DNA of 64,000 nucleotides. It comes from Rugosimonospora acidiphila (GTDB taxonomy: Bacteria; Actinomycetota; Actinomycetes; Mycobacteriales; Micromonosporaceae). The stretch is taken from positions 186,001-250,000 of the forward strand of contig NZ_BAABJQ010000006.1 of NCBI RefSeq assembly GCF_039543385.1, in the 5' to 3' direction. The position numbers and the translations under genes were made by a program. Below the pieces are notes generated by a model that was not told where the DNA came from, ran no database searches, and worked only from the letters and a program-made list of their open reading frames with translations. Positions 39,903 through 48,152 of this stretch are shown here, one piece after another (position 1 is the first letter of the stretch; each line of letters starts with the position of its first letter).

Positions 39903-42296
39903 TTGACCGACCAACGACACCCAAACCGCCCGGATCCCGCGCCCGGCCGCGCCGACTCCGGCCACGTGGCCGAGGAGATCGCCGCCGAGCAGCGCCACGT
40001 CGACCGCGTGTACGCGCGGCTGACGGTCATCAAGAAGGAGGCGGCCGCCAGCGAGACCGCCGGCTACGGGATCGCCCGGGCCGGCAACTTCGCCGCGCTG
40101 GTCGAGCGGGACGCCATGGTCTTCCATGCCGCCCGCCGCCGGCGGCTGCTCGACGCCGAGCACGACGGCCTGGTCTTCGGCCGGCTCGACCTGCAGCCGA
40201 GCGCGAACGGCGCCGCCGACGCGGAGATCACCGCTGACGAATTCGAGGATCGAGCCGGCGACGGCGTGGCGCCCTCCGCCACTCCGGCCGGCGCGAACGA
40301 GACCGGAGCCTTGGCTACTGGAGGCCCGGCCACCGGAGACCCGGCCGCAGGGGCCACCGGCACCGCGGGCGAGGACCCCGGCGACGGGAACGCGGACCCC
40401 GGCCCCGGGAACGCGGCCAGCGGCCTCGGCGAGGTGCGGTACATCGGGCGGATCGGGCTTCGCGACACCGACGCCAGCCCGCTGGTGATCGACTGGCGGG
40501 CACCGGCCGCGGCACCCTTCTACCGGGCCACCCCGGTCGATCCGCTCGGCGTGGTGCGGCGCCGGATGATCCAGTCCACCGGCGAGCGGGTCACCGGCAT
40601 CGAGGACGACCTGCTCGACCCCGAGGCCGCCCCGCCGGGCATGCGGGTGGTCGGCGACGGCGCGCTGGTCGCGACGCTGGCACGGGCCACCGGTACGGGC
40701 ATGCGCGACATCGTCGCCACCATCCAACGGGAGCAGGACGAGGCGATCCGCTCCCCCGCCCTCGGCGTGACGATCGTGCGCGGCGGACCCGGTACCGGCA
40801 AGACCGCCGTCGCGCTGCACCGGGTCGCGTACCTGCTCTACGCCGACCGGCAGCGGTTCGCCGGCGGAGGCGTGCTCGTGGTCGGGCCGTCGCCGGTGTT
40901 CGTGACCTACATCGCCCGGGTGCTGCCCTCCCTCGGCGAGGACGACGTGACCCTGCGCTCGCTGGGCTCGATGGTGGTGGGCACCGAGGCGACCCGGCAC
41001 GATCCGGACGAGGTGGCCCTGATCAAGGGCTCGCTGCGGATGAGCCGCGTGCTGTCCCGGGCGGCCCGGGACGCCAGCCCCGACACCCCCGACGAGCTGC
41101 GCCTGCTGTACCGGGGCACGCTGCTGCGGCTGGACGCGCGGGCGCTGCGTGGGCTGCGTGACACCGTGATGTCCGGCGGCCCCAAGCGCAACGCGGTGCG
41201 GGCCAAGGCGGCCGGGTACGTGCTGGACGCGCTGTGGCGCCAGGCGGTCGAGTTGCTCGGCGCGCCCGCGGTCCAGCAGCGCCCGGAGTTCGCCTCGGAC
41301 ACCGCCGAGCGCCGCGAGTTCATCGGCTTCATGCGGGCCTGGTGGCCGCGGCTGCGGCCGGTGGACGTGCTGGGTTGGCTGGCCGACCCGGAACGGGCCC
41401 GCCGGTACTCAGAGGGGCTGCTGTCCAACCGGGAGATCAGGATGCTGACCCGATCCCTGGCCGGGCTGGCCGCCGACGGCCCGTCGATCCAGGACGTTCC
41501 GCTGCTGGACGAGCTGGACGAACTGCTGGGCACGCCGCCCGCGCCGGCCAAGCGGCGGGGCGACCCGTTCATGGTGGGCGGGGTGCGTGAGGTGACCACG
41601 CACGCGGACCGGGTCGCGGCGTCCCGGGCCGCCGCCCTGGAGCGACCGGACGACTACCGCGAGTACGCGCACGTGGTGGTGGACGAGTCGCAGGACGTCT
41701 CGCCGATGCAGTGGCGCATGATCGGCCGGCGCGCCGAGTTCGCGAGCTGGACGGTCGTCGGGGATCCGGCGCAGTCCGCCTGGCACGGCGATCCGGCCGA
41801 GGCGCGCCGGGCCCGCAACGCGGCGCTGGGCAGCCGCCGGCGATCCGAGTACGCGCTGACCACGAACTACCGGAACTCGGAAGAAATCTTCGCGGTGGCC
41901 GCGGACGTGGTGCGCCGGGCCGAGCCGGAGATCGAGTTGCCGACCGCTGTGCGGCGCAGTGGGGTGCCGCCCCGCCACGTCCTGACCGACGACCTCGAAC
42001 CGGCGGTGCGCGAGGCCGCGCGGGACCTGCTGGCCGAGGTCGACGGCACGGTCGGCGTGATCGCCACACAGGCCACGAAGGACCTGGTCGCCGGCTGGGT
42101 GGCCGGGCTGGACCCGGACCGCCTGCAGACCGTCAACAGCCTGGAGAGCAAGGGCATGGAGTATGACGGGGTACTGGTGGTGGAGCCGGCGGCGATCGTC
42201 GCGGAGTCACCGTCGGGCGTGCGTACCCTCTACGTCGCGCTGTCCCGGGCCACCCAGCGGCTCACCACGGTCGGTACCGACGAGAGCTGGCACTGA
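39903..42296 (+). CDS. helD: HelD-type UvrD-like ATPase (RNA polymerase recycling factor)
   Basis: A 797-residue superfamily 1 ATPase. The N-terminal coiled region (EEIAAEQRHVDRVYARLTVI) would reach into the polymerase secondary channel. Walker A is RGGPGTGKTAVALHR; the DEXQ motif is VVVDESQDVSPMQWR; TTNYRNSEEIF and NSLESKGMEYDGV are later helicase motifs. HelD removes RNA polymerase from stalled complexes, and some actinobacterial forms protect against rifamycins. An insertion of about 65 Gly/Ala/Pro/Asp-rich residues (about 100-165) interrupts the early domain. I chose the TTG at 39903 because GGGGAG precedes it; an in-frame GTG at 39879 is an alternative. Confidence 0.9.
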   Translation: MTDQRHPNRPDPAPGRADSGHVAEEIAAEQRHVDRVYARLTVIKKEAAASETAGYGIARAGNFAALVERDAMVFHAARRRRLLDAEHDGLVFGRLDLQPSANGAADAEITADEFEDRAGDGVAPSATPAGANETGALATGGPATGDPAAGATGTAGEDPGDGNADPGPGNAASGLGEVRYIGRIGLRDTDASPLVIDWRAPAAAPFYRATPVDPLGVVRRRMIQSTGERVTGIEDDLLDPEAAPPGMRVVGDGALVATLARATGTGMRDIVATIQREQDEAIRSPALGVTIVRGGPGTGKTAVALHRVAYLLYADRQRFAGGGVLVVGPSPVFVTYIARVLPSLGEDDVTLRSLGSMVVGTEATRHDPDEVALIKGSLRMSRVLSRAARDASPDTPDELRLLYRGTLLRLDARALRGLRDTVMSGGPKRNAVRAKAAGYVLDALWRQAVELLGAPAVQQRPEFASDTAERREFIGFMRAWWPRLRPVDVLGWLADPERARRYSEGLLSNREIRMLTRSLAGLAADGPSIQDVPLLDELDELLGTPPAPAKRRGDPFMVGGVREVTTHADRVAASRAAALERPDDYREYAHVVVDESQDVSPMQWRMIGRRAEFASWTVVGDPAQSAWHGDPAEARRARNAALGSRRRSEYALTTNYRNSEEIFAVAADVVRRAEPEIELPTAVRRSGVPPRHVLTDDLEPAVREAARDLLAEVDGTVGVIATQATKDLVAGWVAGLDPDRLQTVNSLESKGMEYDGVLVVEPAAIVAESPSGVRTLYVALSRATQRLTTVGTDESWH

Positions 42297-42339
42297 GTGA
42301 GGGTCCCGGGGCGGCCACGGCCCTGACGCGGCCTCGCGT

Positions 42340-42370
42340 CCCGGGCAGCCCCGTTTCGGGGCGTCCCGGG
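42340..42370. terminator. Bidirectional terminator
   Basis: Nested stem: CCCGGG (42340-42345) with CCCGGG (42365-42370), and GCCCCG/CGGGGC (42348-42353, 42357-42362) around a TTT loop. It lies between convergent helD and the STAS gene. Confidence 0.85.
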
Positions 42371-42393
42371 GCGGCCCCGTCACGCGGCGGCGA

Positions 42394-42753
42394 TCAGCCG
42401 GTCGGCAGCGGGCGGCGGCCGCGCTCGGGCAGCCGCGCGGGCGAGCCGAAAAGGCCCAGCAGGCCAGAGATGTACAGGATCCGGTGCACGTAGGCGGTGG
42501 GGTTGCTGACCACCAGCCGGGTGCCGCTGGCGGCGGCCGTGTGGTAGCAGGCCACCAGGGCACCGATACCCACCGAGTCGATGAACGGCACCAACGACAT
42601 GTCCACGTTGATCAGCGGCGGCGGCTCGGTGGCGAGCATGCTCGCGACCCTCTCTCGCAGCTCATGACAGTTGTCGGCGTCGACCTCGCCGGCGGGGTTG
42701 ACCTGCACCGCCCCGTTACTGTCCGAGCGGACGGTGATCGTCAAGGTGGACAT
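42394..42753 (-). CDS. STAS-domain anti-sigma factor antagonist
   Basis: A 119-residue STAS protein. The phosphorylatable serine is in VPFIDSVGIGALV (the DSxG motif of SpoIIAA/BldG-type proteins), preceded by the usual GEVDADNCHELRERV segment. In the dephosphorylated form such proteins sequester an anti-sigma kinase and free a sigma factor. GGGAGG precedes the ATG. No anti-sigma or sigma gene is adjacent, though a PP2C phosphatase, the class that activates these antagonists, lies 2.7 kb away. Confidence 0.9.
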   Translation of the reverse strand: MSTLTITVRSDSNGAVQVNPAGEVDADNCHELRERVASMLATEPPPLINVDMSLVPFIDSVGIGALVACYHTAAASGTRLVVSNPTAYVHRILYISGLLGLFGSPARLPERGRRPLPTG

Positions 42754-42905
42754 TGAACCTCCCGGCGGCTCTACTCCGGTAGTGAGGAACCCATGGGTCG
42801 CGCAGCAAGCTTGCCCTTTCTACCACATTCGATCGGGCGCGGCCCACTGGCGTTTCGCGGGCTGTCACATTCTCCTCGCGCTACGGAGCCATACTGAACC
42901 GGCCG

Positions 42906-42911
42906 TAGGCT
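42906..42911 (+). promoter_or_regulatory. -10 element of a probable leaderless promoter
   Basis: TAGGCT ends six bases before the GTG start of the next gene and no ribosome site is present, so the transcript probably begins at or next to the start codon. Confidence 0.45.
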
Positions 42912-42917
42912 GGCCGC

Positions 42918-43928
42918 GTGTCTACCCTGATCAGTCGTGAAATTCATCTCGCCTCACGCCCCCAAGGCAAGCCTACGCTGGACAACTTCGCGCTGGTAGA
43001 GGCCACTGTCCCCGTTCTTGGCCCCGGCCAGGTGCTGATCCGAAACCGATTCCTGTCCGTTGACCCGTACATGCGCGGACGGATGAAGGACGCCGAATCG
43101 TACGTTCCGCCATACCGGGTCGGGGAGGTGATGGACGGCGCCGCCGTGGGCGAAGTCATCGAGTCCGAGGCGCCCGAACTGACGGCCGGCGAGCTGGTGC
43201 TGCACAGCCGCGGCTGGCGCGAGTACGCGGTGCTGGAGGCGACCAAGGTCACCGCGCTGCGCCCGCAGGCCGGGCTGAGCCCGTCGGTGTACCTGGGCGC
43301 GCTGGGCGTGCCCGGGCTGACCGCGTACGTCGGCGTGCTGGACATCGCCGGCATGCAACCGGGCGAGCGGGTCTTCGTCTCGTCCGCCGCCGGCGCGGTC
43401 GGCAGCCTGGCCGGGCAGATCGCCAAGCTGCGCGGGGCGAGCCGGGTGATCGGCAGCGCCGGGTCGGCGGCCAAGGTCCGGTACCTGGAGGGGCTGGGCT
43501 TCGACGCGGCGTTCAACTACCAGGACGCCCCGGTCGGCGAGTCGCTGGCGCTGGCCGCCCCGGACGGGATCGACGTGTACTTCGACAACGTCGGCGGGGA
43601 TCACCTCGCGGCCGCGATCGACCGGCTGCGCCGGGGCGGCCGGGTGGCGGTGTGCGGCGCGATCTCGGTGTACAACGCCGACTCGCCGGTGCCCGGCCCG
43701 AGCAACCTGTCGCTGTTGATCGGAAAGCGGCTGACCCTGCGCGGCTTTCTGGTTGGCGATCATTGGAATCGAATGCCGGAATTCGTCGCGGAAATGAGCG
43801 GATGGCTACGCGAGGGCAAAATCCGGTTCGATGAGACCGTGGTGGACGGCATCGAGCACGCCGCCGACGCGTTTCTCGGCGTTCTGCAGGGCGACAACAC
43901 CGGAAAGATGATCGTCCGGCTCGACTGA
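42918..43928 (+). CDS. NADP-dependent MDR oxidoreductase (CurA / prostaglandin reductase-like)
   Basis: A 336-residue medium-chain reductase without catalytic zinc. The N-terminal PYMRGRM, the nucleotide fold VFVSSAAGAVGSLAGQIAKL and the YFDNVGGDHLAAAIDRL motif place it with leukotriene B4 12-hydroxydehydrogenase and curcumin reductase CurA. Members reduce the double bond of alpha,beta-unsaturated ketones using NADPH. It is monocistronic; a hairpin follows the stop. Confidence 0.9.
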   Translation: MSTLISREIHLASRPQGKPTLDNFALVEATVPVLGPGQVLIRNRFLSVDPYMRGRMKDAESYVPPYRVGEVMDGAAVGEVIESEAPELTAGELVLHSRGWREYAVLEATKVTALRPQAGLSPSVYLGALGVPGLTAYVGVLDIAGMQPGERVFVSSAAGAVGSLAGQIAKLRGASRVIGSAGSAAKVRYLEGLGFDAAFNYQDAPVGESLALAAPDGIDVYFDNVGGDHLAAAIDRLRRGGRVAVCGAISVYNADSPVPGPSNLSLLIGKRLTLRGFLVGDHWNRMPEFVAEMSGWLREGKIRFDETVVDGIEHAADAFLGVLQGDNTGKMIVRLD

Positions 43929-43980
43929 GACGAGTCGTGTTTACAACACCGACACAGCCCCGCGACGCGCTGGCCATCCG

Positions 43981-44017
43981 ACCTCTGTACCGTAGGTCGT
44001 GCGGTCGGTACAGGGGT
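43981..44017 (+). terminator. Terminator after the MDR gene
   Basis: 12-bp stem with one G-T pair: 43981-43992 with 44006-44017 (core CTGTACCG/CGGTACAG). Confidence 0.6.
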
Positions 44018-44043
44018 GTGGCCGGTCGCGGGCGGGAAAGACA

Positions 44044-44081
44044 ACAACCCGTCCGGGGGGCGCGAGCGCGTCCTCCGGACG
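44044..44081. terminator. Second hairpin between convergent genes
   Basis: ACCCGTCCGG (44044-44053) pairs with CCGGACGGGT (44072-44081). A further short stem CCGGACC/GGTCCGG (44135-44141, 44156-44162) lies just beyond the stop of the minus-strand dehydrogenase. Confidence 0.7.
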
Positions 44082-44173
44082 GGTCCGTTCATTCCAGGCC
44101 CGGTTCGGCCGCCCGCCGGACGCGGCGAGGGCGGCCGGACCGCATCCGGCCCCCCGGTCCGGTCCCGGGTGGG

Positions 44174-45214
44174 CTACCCGAGCCGGACGATCTCTGTGTT
44201 GCGTGCCGAACGCCGGGCCGCGTCGATGACCTCCAGCGCCCGCACCGCGTCCATCGGATCCACCGGCATCGGGCCGCCGTCGCGTAGGGCCGAGCCCACC
44301 GTGGAGTAGAAGGAGTCCCAGCGACCCCGCTCCGGATCCACCGACTCGCGCTCCGCCCCGCGCACCAACCAGCCGACCTTCGGCGCGGCCTCGCCCGCCG
44401 GCGCACCGGCGCGCAGGGAGTCCTCCTGGCCGTCCACCTCGTCCACGACGTAGCCGGCCGCCGAGCCCAGCACGCGCAGCCGGGGCCCGGCCGTCGCCGC
44501 GACGGAACTGCACCACAGGTGGGAGCGGGTACCGTCGGCATGCTCCAGGGCGACGAACGCGTCATCGTCGCCGGAGGCCACGGACAGCTCCGGCGGTTGC
44601 CCGCCGCGGCGGGTCGCCACCTCCCCGTACACGCTGCGCACCGGCCCGAACAGGGTCAACGCCTGGTCGACGAGGTGGCTGCCGAGGTCGAGCAGCACCC
44701 CGCCGCCCTCCGCCGGCCCGTTGATGTCGCGCCACCTGGCCGGATCGACCAGCGGTCGCCAGCGCTCCAGCCGCGACTCGTACCGCAGCACGTGCCCCAG
44801 CCGGTCGTGCGAGAGCAGCCGGCGCAGGGTGAGCTGGTCGGCGTCCCACCGGCGGTTCTGGAACACGGTCAGCGGGGTGTCGCCCGCCGCCGCGACTATC
44901 CCGGCGGCGGCGCCCGCGTCGACGGCGAGCGGCTTGTCCACCACGGTGGCCACGCCGGCGGACAGGCACTCGATCGCGTTGTCCGGATGGGCCGAGGGGA
45001 CCGTCGCGACCACGGCGAGGTCGAGCCGCGCGGTGGCGAGCATCTCCCCCACGGTGCGGAAGCAGGTCAAGCCGGGAAAATCCCGCTCGGCGGCGGCCTG
45101 CCGCTCGGGGTCGCGGGTGGTCACGGCGACGACCTCGGCCGCCTCGGTGTGCGCCAGCAGCCGCCCGTGAAAGACCCGCCCGGCCAGCCCGTACCCGATG
45201 ATCCCTACGCGCAT
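44174..45214 (-). CDS. Gfo/Idh/MocA family dehydrogenase
   Basis: A 346-residue NAD(P)-dependent oxidoreductase. The Rossmann motif is at the very start (VGIIGYGLAGRVFHG); the catalytic lysine is in the expected TVVDKPLAVD, and LLDLGSHLVDQAL is the family's histidine motif. Such enzymes act on sugars, inositols or related polyols. No sugar-use genes accompany it, so the substrate is open. Confidence 0.9.
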   Translation of the reverse strand: MRVGIIGYGLAGRVFHGRLLAHTEAAEVVAVTTRDPERQAAAERDFPGLTCFRTVGEMLATARLDLAVVATVPSAHPDNAIECLSAGVATVVDKPLAVDAGAAAGIVAAAGDTPLTVFQNRRWDADQLTLRRLLSHDRLGHVLRYESRLERWRPLVDPARWRDINGPAEGGGVLLDLGSHLVDQALTLFGPVRSVYGEVATRRGGQPPELSVASGDDDAFVALEHADGTRSHLWCSSVAATAGPRLRVLGSAAGYVVDEVDGQEDSLRAGAPAGEAAPKVGWLVRGAERESVDPERGRWDSFYSTVGSALRDGGPMPVDPMDAVRALEVIDAARRSARNTEIVRLG

Positions 45215-45411
45215 GAGGTCATCGTGTCACGAACGCGTCCCGCGCACCCCGACCTCGCCGGAGGCGTTGGCCGGGACACGGTCGCCGGGGCGCCGCGCTC
45301 CTCACCCGGAGCCGATCTCCGCTCCCGTGACGCCTCCCCTGCGCCCAGGTGTCCATGCGCCCATCCGCTCATCCGCCCTTGCGTCCACAGTGGACGACCG
45401 GTCGGGCGGCG

Positions 45412-46296
45412 TCACACCGCGATCGGAGTCTCACCCGTCGGGGGGTCCTCGGCCGCGAATACCGTCGAGGGCGGTGCCGCGTCGTCGATGACGGCCGCGT
45501 CACCGTTGGCGGCGGCGTACACGTCGGCCACGACGACCGTGATGTTGTCCGGGCCGCCACCGTCCAGCGCGAGCCGGACGAGCTCCCGGGCGCACTCGTC
45601 GCGATCAGGGACGGTACGCAGAGTGAAACCGATCTGCCCGTCCTCCACCACATCAGACAGGCCGTCACTGCACAGCAGGAACCGGTCGCCCGGGTCCGGC
45701 CGCAACACCGTGTACGCCGGGCGGGCCGGGTGATCCTGGAGGACCTGGCTGACCAGCGAGCGCTGCGGGTGCACCCGGGCCTGCTCGGGCGTTATCGCGC
45801 CCTCGTCGATGAGCATCTGCACGTAGCTGTCGTCCCGGGTCAACTGGCCGAGCACGCCGCCGCGCAGCAGGTATGCCCGCGAGTCTCCAATGTGGACCAT
45901 CGTGATCCGGTCGGCCACCATCAGCATCCCGGTCAGCGTGGTGCTCATGCCGGTCAGCGACGGGTCGCTGACGCTCGCCTCGCCGATGCGCGCGCGGGCG
46001 ACCTCGACCGCGGCCTGCAACGCGTCCAGCGCACCCTGGCCGGACGGCAATTGCCGGTCGAGCCCGCTGAGCGTCTCGACGGCTATCTGGCTGGCGACCT
46101 CGCCGCCGGGCAGCCCGCCGACACCGTCGGCGAGCACTATCAGCCGCTGGCCGGCGTAGGCGGCATCCTCGTTGGAGTCCCGACGCAGACCACGGTCGGT
46201 CAGCACGACGGCACGCAGAATCACGGACGGAGCGGGGCCGGCAAGGCCTGCGGCGCCGGCGGACTGTGCGGAGCCGGCGAGGTCGGCAGCGTTCAT
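45412..46296 (-). CDS. PP2C-family protein phosphatase
   Basis: A 294-residue soluble serine/threonine phosphatase. Metal-binding aspartates are in LRRDSNEDAAY, VLADGVGG, LLCSDGLSD and the final GPDNITVVV; MVHIGDSRAYLLRGG is also typical. It resembles PstP/PphA-type enzymes but lacks a membrane segment. The ATG at 46296 is favoured over a TTG seven codons earlier. It is divergent from a LuxR-type ATPase regulator with 63 bases between starts, so the two probably share control. A paralogue fused to a MerR-like domain lies at the end of the window. Confidence 0.92.
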   Translation of the reverse strand: MNAADLAGSAQSAGAAGLAGPAPSVILRAVVLTDRGLRRDSNEDAAYAGQRLIVLADGVGGLPGGEVASQIAVETLSGLDRQLPSGQGALDALQAAVEVARARIGEASVSDPSLTGMSTTLTGMLMVADRITMVHIGDSRAYLLRGGVLGQLTRDDSYVQMLIDEGAITPEQARVHPQRSLVSQVLQDHPARPAYTVLRPDPGDRFLLCSDGLSDVVEDGQIGFTLRTVPDRDECARELVRLALDGGGPDNITVVVADVYAAANGDAAVIDDAAPPSTVFAAEDPPTGETPIAV

Positions 46297-46333
46297 GATG
46301 GACAGCTTGTCAAACAATGCTCGGAGAAGTCTG

Positions 46334-46349
46334 TACGCAGTACTACGTA
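46334..46349. promoter_or_regulatory. 16-bp palindrome between divergent PP2C and LuxR genes
   Basis: TACGCAGTACTACGTA is a dyad with one mismatched pair, starting 26 bases before the LuxR-regulator ATG. A promoter for that gene can be drawn with TTGTCA at 46307-46312 and TCTGTA at 46330-46335, which the palindrome overlaps. Autoregulation is the likely use. Confidence 0.5.
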
Positions 46350-46359
46350 TGGTAGAGCG

Positions 46360-47325
46360 ATGATCCCGGTGCCCATGGTCGGTCGGGCGGACGAGCTGGC
46401 CGAACTGACCAGCGTCTGGTCACGACTGTACCCGGCAATGGATCCGCAGGTAAGACGCGGGATAGCGGTCATCACCGGCGAGGCGGGCTCGGGCAAGAGC
46501 CTGCTCGTACGATGTGCGATCGACGCCATGCGGCCACGCCCCGGTACGGTACTCGCCGGCGGGGCGCGCGTGCACTCCCCGGCGCCGTACGACTGGTTGG
46601 CCGCGGTGCTCAGCGGCCGGGGCACCGCACAGCTCGACATCCCGCCCGACGCCCTGGCCTGGCTGGCACAGCAGCCGTCGGCGCCGGCCCGCCGGTACGC
46701 CCCCGGTGCGCTGCTGCGCCTGGCGGTGCAGACGGTACGTGCCCTGGCCGGCCCGGGGCCCACCGTCATCGTGGTCGAGGACCTGCACGCGCTGGACCCG
46801 GCCAGCCTCAACCTGGTCGGCGAGCTGGCCGCCGCGCCGAACCTGCCGGCCCTGCTCCTGGTCACCAGCCGGCTGCCCGGCCAGGCGCTGGCCCCGCAGC
46901 TGGTCGCCCGTACCCTGGCCAGGCTCACCGGTGGGCCCGACGCGATCCGCCAGCACCTGCACCCGCTCACCGAGCCGGAGGTGTCCACGCTGCTCCGCCA
47001 GGCGTACGGCACGCCGGTGGCGGCGCACATGGTCGAGGCGGCGTACCGCAGCACCGGCGGGAACCCGTACCGGCTGACCGAGTTGCTGGCCACCGAGCCG
47101 CGCCCGGAGCTCGCCGGAGCGCTGACCGCCCGGGAGGTAGAGGTGCTCGCCTGCCTCGCCGCGGGCATGTCCAACAAGCAGGTGGCGCGCTCGCTGGGCA
47201 TCTCGATCCGTACCGTGACCGTGCACGTGTCGAACCTGTTGCGCAAGACCCGGTCCTCCTCGCGCACCGAGGCCGCGCTCTGGGCGGTGCGCCACCGGGT
47301 GGCCGATCAGTCCCGCGTTCCCTGA
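46360..47325 (+). CDS. Compact LuxR-type regulator with ATPase domain
   Basis: A 321-residue protein with an N-terminal AAA/STAND-type P-loop (ITGEAGSGKSLLVR near residue 40), a Walker B-like TVIVVEDLHALDP, and a C-terminal LuxR helix-turn-helix beginning LTAREVEVLACLAAGMSNKQ. LAL regulators with these parts are usually about 900 residues because of a long TPR region; here that region is missing, leaving only ATPase and DNA-binding domains. It is a small member rather than a truncation, since start, domains and stop are all intact. Target unknown. Confidence 0.85.
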   Translation: MIPVPMVGRADELAELTSVWSRLYPAMDPQVRRGIAVITGEAGSGKSLLVRCAIDAMRPRPGTVLAGGARVHSPAPYDWLAAVLSGRGTAQLDIPPDALAWLAQQPSAPARRYAPGALLRLAVQTVRALAGPGPTVIVVEDLHALDPASLNLVGELAAAPNLPALLLVTSRLPGQALAPQLVARTLARLTGGPDAIRQHLHPLTEPEVSTLLRQAYGTPVAAHMVEAAYRSTGGNPYRLTELLATEPRPELAGALTAREVEVLACLAAGMSNKQVARSLGISIRTVTVHVSNLLRKTRSSSRTEAALWAVRHRVADQSRVP

Positions 47326-47341
47326 CCGGCGCGCGGGGCGC

Positions 47342-48064
47342 TCAGCCGGCGGGCAGCACGCCGGTTCCGCTGTCCGGCCCGGCCGCGCCGGCTCGGCTGT
47401 CCGCCCCGGCCTCGGCCGCGCGGGGACGGGGCAGCAGCAGCGACCGGCCCAGCGCGTACGCCTCGGTCAGGTCGTCGCCCTGGTAGCTGGCCGCGGCGAT
47501 CCCGATGAGATGGTGGTCGGCGTTGACCGCCACGGTCGCGTCGAGGTGCCGGAACAGCGGGGCGTCGGACATCGAGTCGCCGTACGCGACGCAGCGCGAC
47601 CTGGGGATCCCGTAGCGTGCCAGCAGCTCGTCGACGACCGTGACCTTGTCGGCCGGGGCGAGCAGCCCGGACGGGTCGAGCGGCGCGGTCGAGGGCAGCG
47701 GCGGAAACCGCGAGGCCACCACCTCATCGAAGCCGCGCTCCAGCAGCAGGGTGGCGAAGAAGTCGGGCGACAGAGTGATCACCACCGACCGCTCGCCGCG
47801 CCGCCGGATGTCCGCGCACACCTCGTCGATCCCGCCCACCCACGGGCTGGCGGCGAACGCGGCCGCCACCGGCTCGGCCGTCAGCCCCTGCCACAGCGCG
47901 TGGACGGTGGCCGCGTACCCGATCGCGTCGATCTCCCCGGTGCTGAACTGGGTCTCCAACGCGATCAGCTCGGCGACGTTACCCAGCTGGCGGGCCACCT
48001 GAAGGCTGGCCGTGGTGCCGCGCAGCAGCGTTCCGTCCATGTCGAAGACGTGCAAGATCCCCAT
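47342..48064 (-). CDS. HAD-superfamily phosphatase (SerB-like, HAD-IB)
   Basis: A 240-residue hydrolase. Motif I is FDMDGTLLRG, with the nucleophile first aspartate; motif II is VITLSPDF; motif III is the lysine in PADKVTVVDE; motif IV is AYGDSMSDAPLF. The fold is that of phosphoserine phosphatase-type enzymes, which cleave small phosphomonoesters. The 25-residue Ala/Gly/Asp-rich tail is probably disordered. Substrate unknown. Confidence 0.88.
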   Translation of the reverse strand: MGILHVFDMDGTLLRGTTASLQVARQLGNVAELIALETQFSTGEIDAIGYAATVHALWQGLTAEPVAAAFAASPWVGGIDEVCADIRRRGERSVVITLSPDFFATLLLERGFDEVVASRFPPLPSTAPLDPSGLLAPADKVTVVDELLARYGIPRSRCVAYGDSMSDAPLFRHLDATVAVNADHHLIGIAAASYQGDDLTEAYALGRSLLLPRPRAAEAGADSRAGAAGPDSGTGVLPAG

Positions 48065-48152
48065 AAGGAAATTGTCGCCGACCGGTCGATGCGACCCCAG
48101 CGGTTGAGACGACGAACACTCCGCGAGGTGGCCCGCGACGGGCCGGCGGCGG

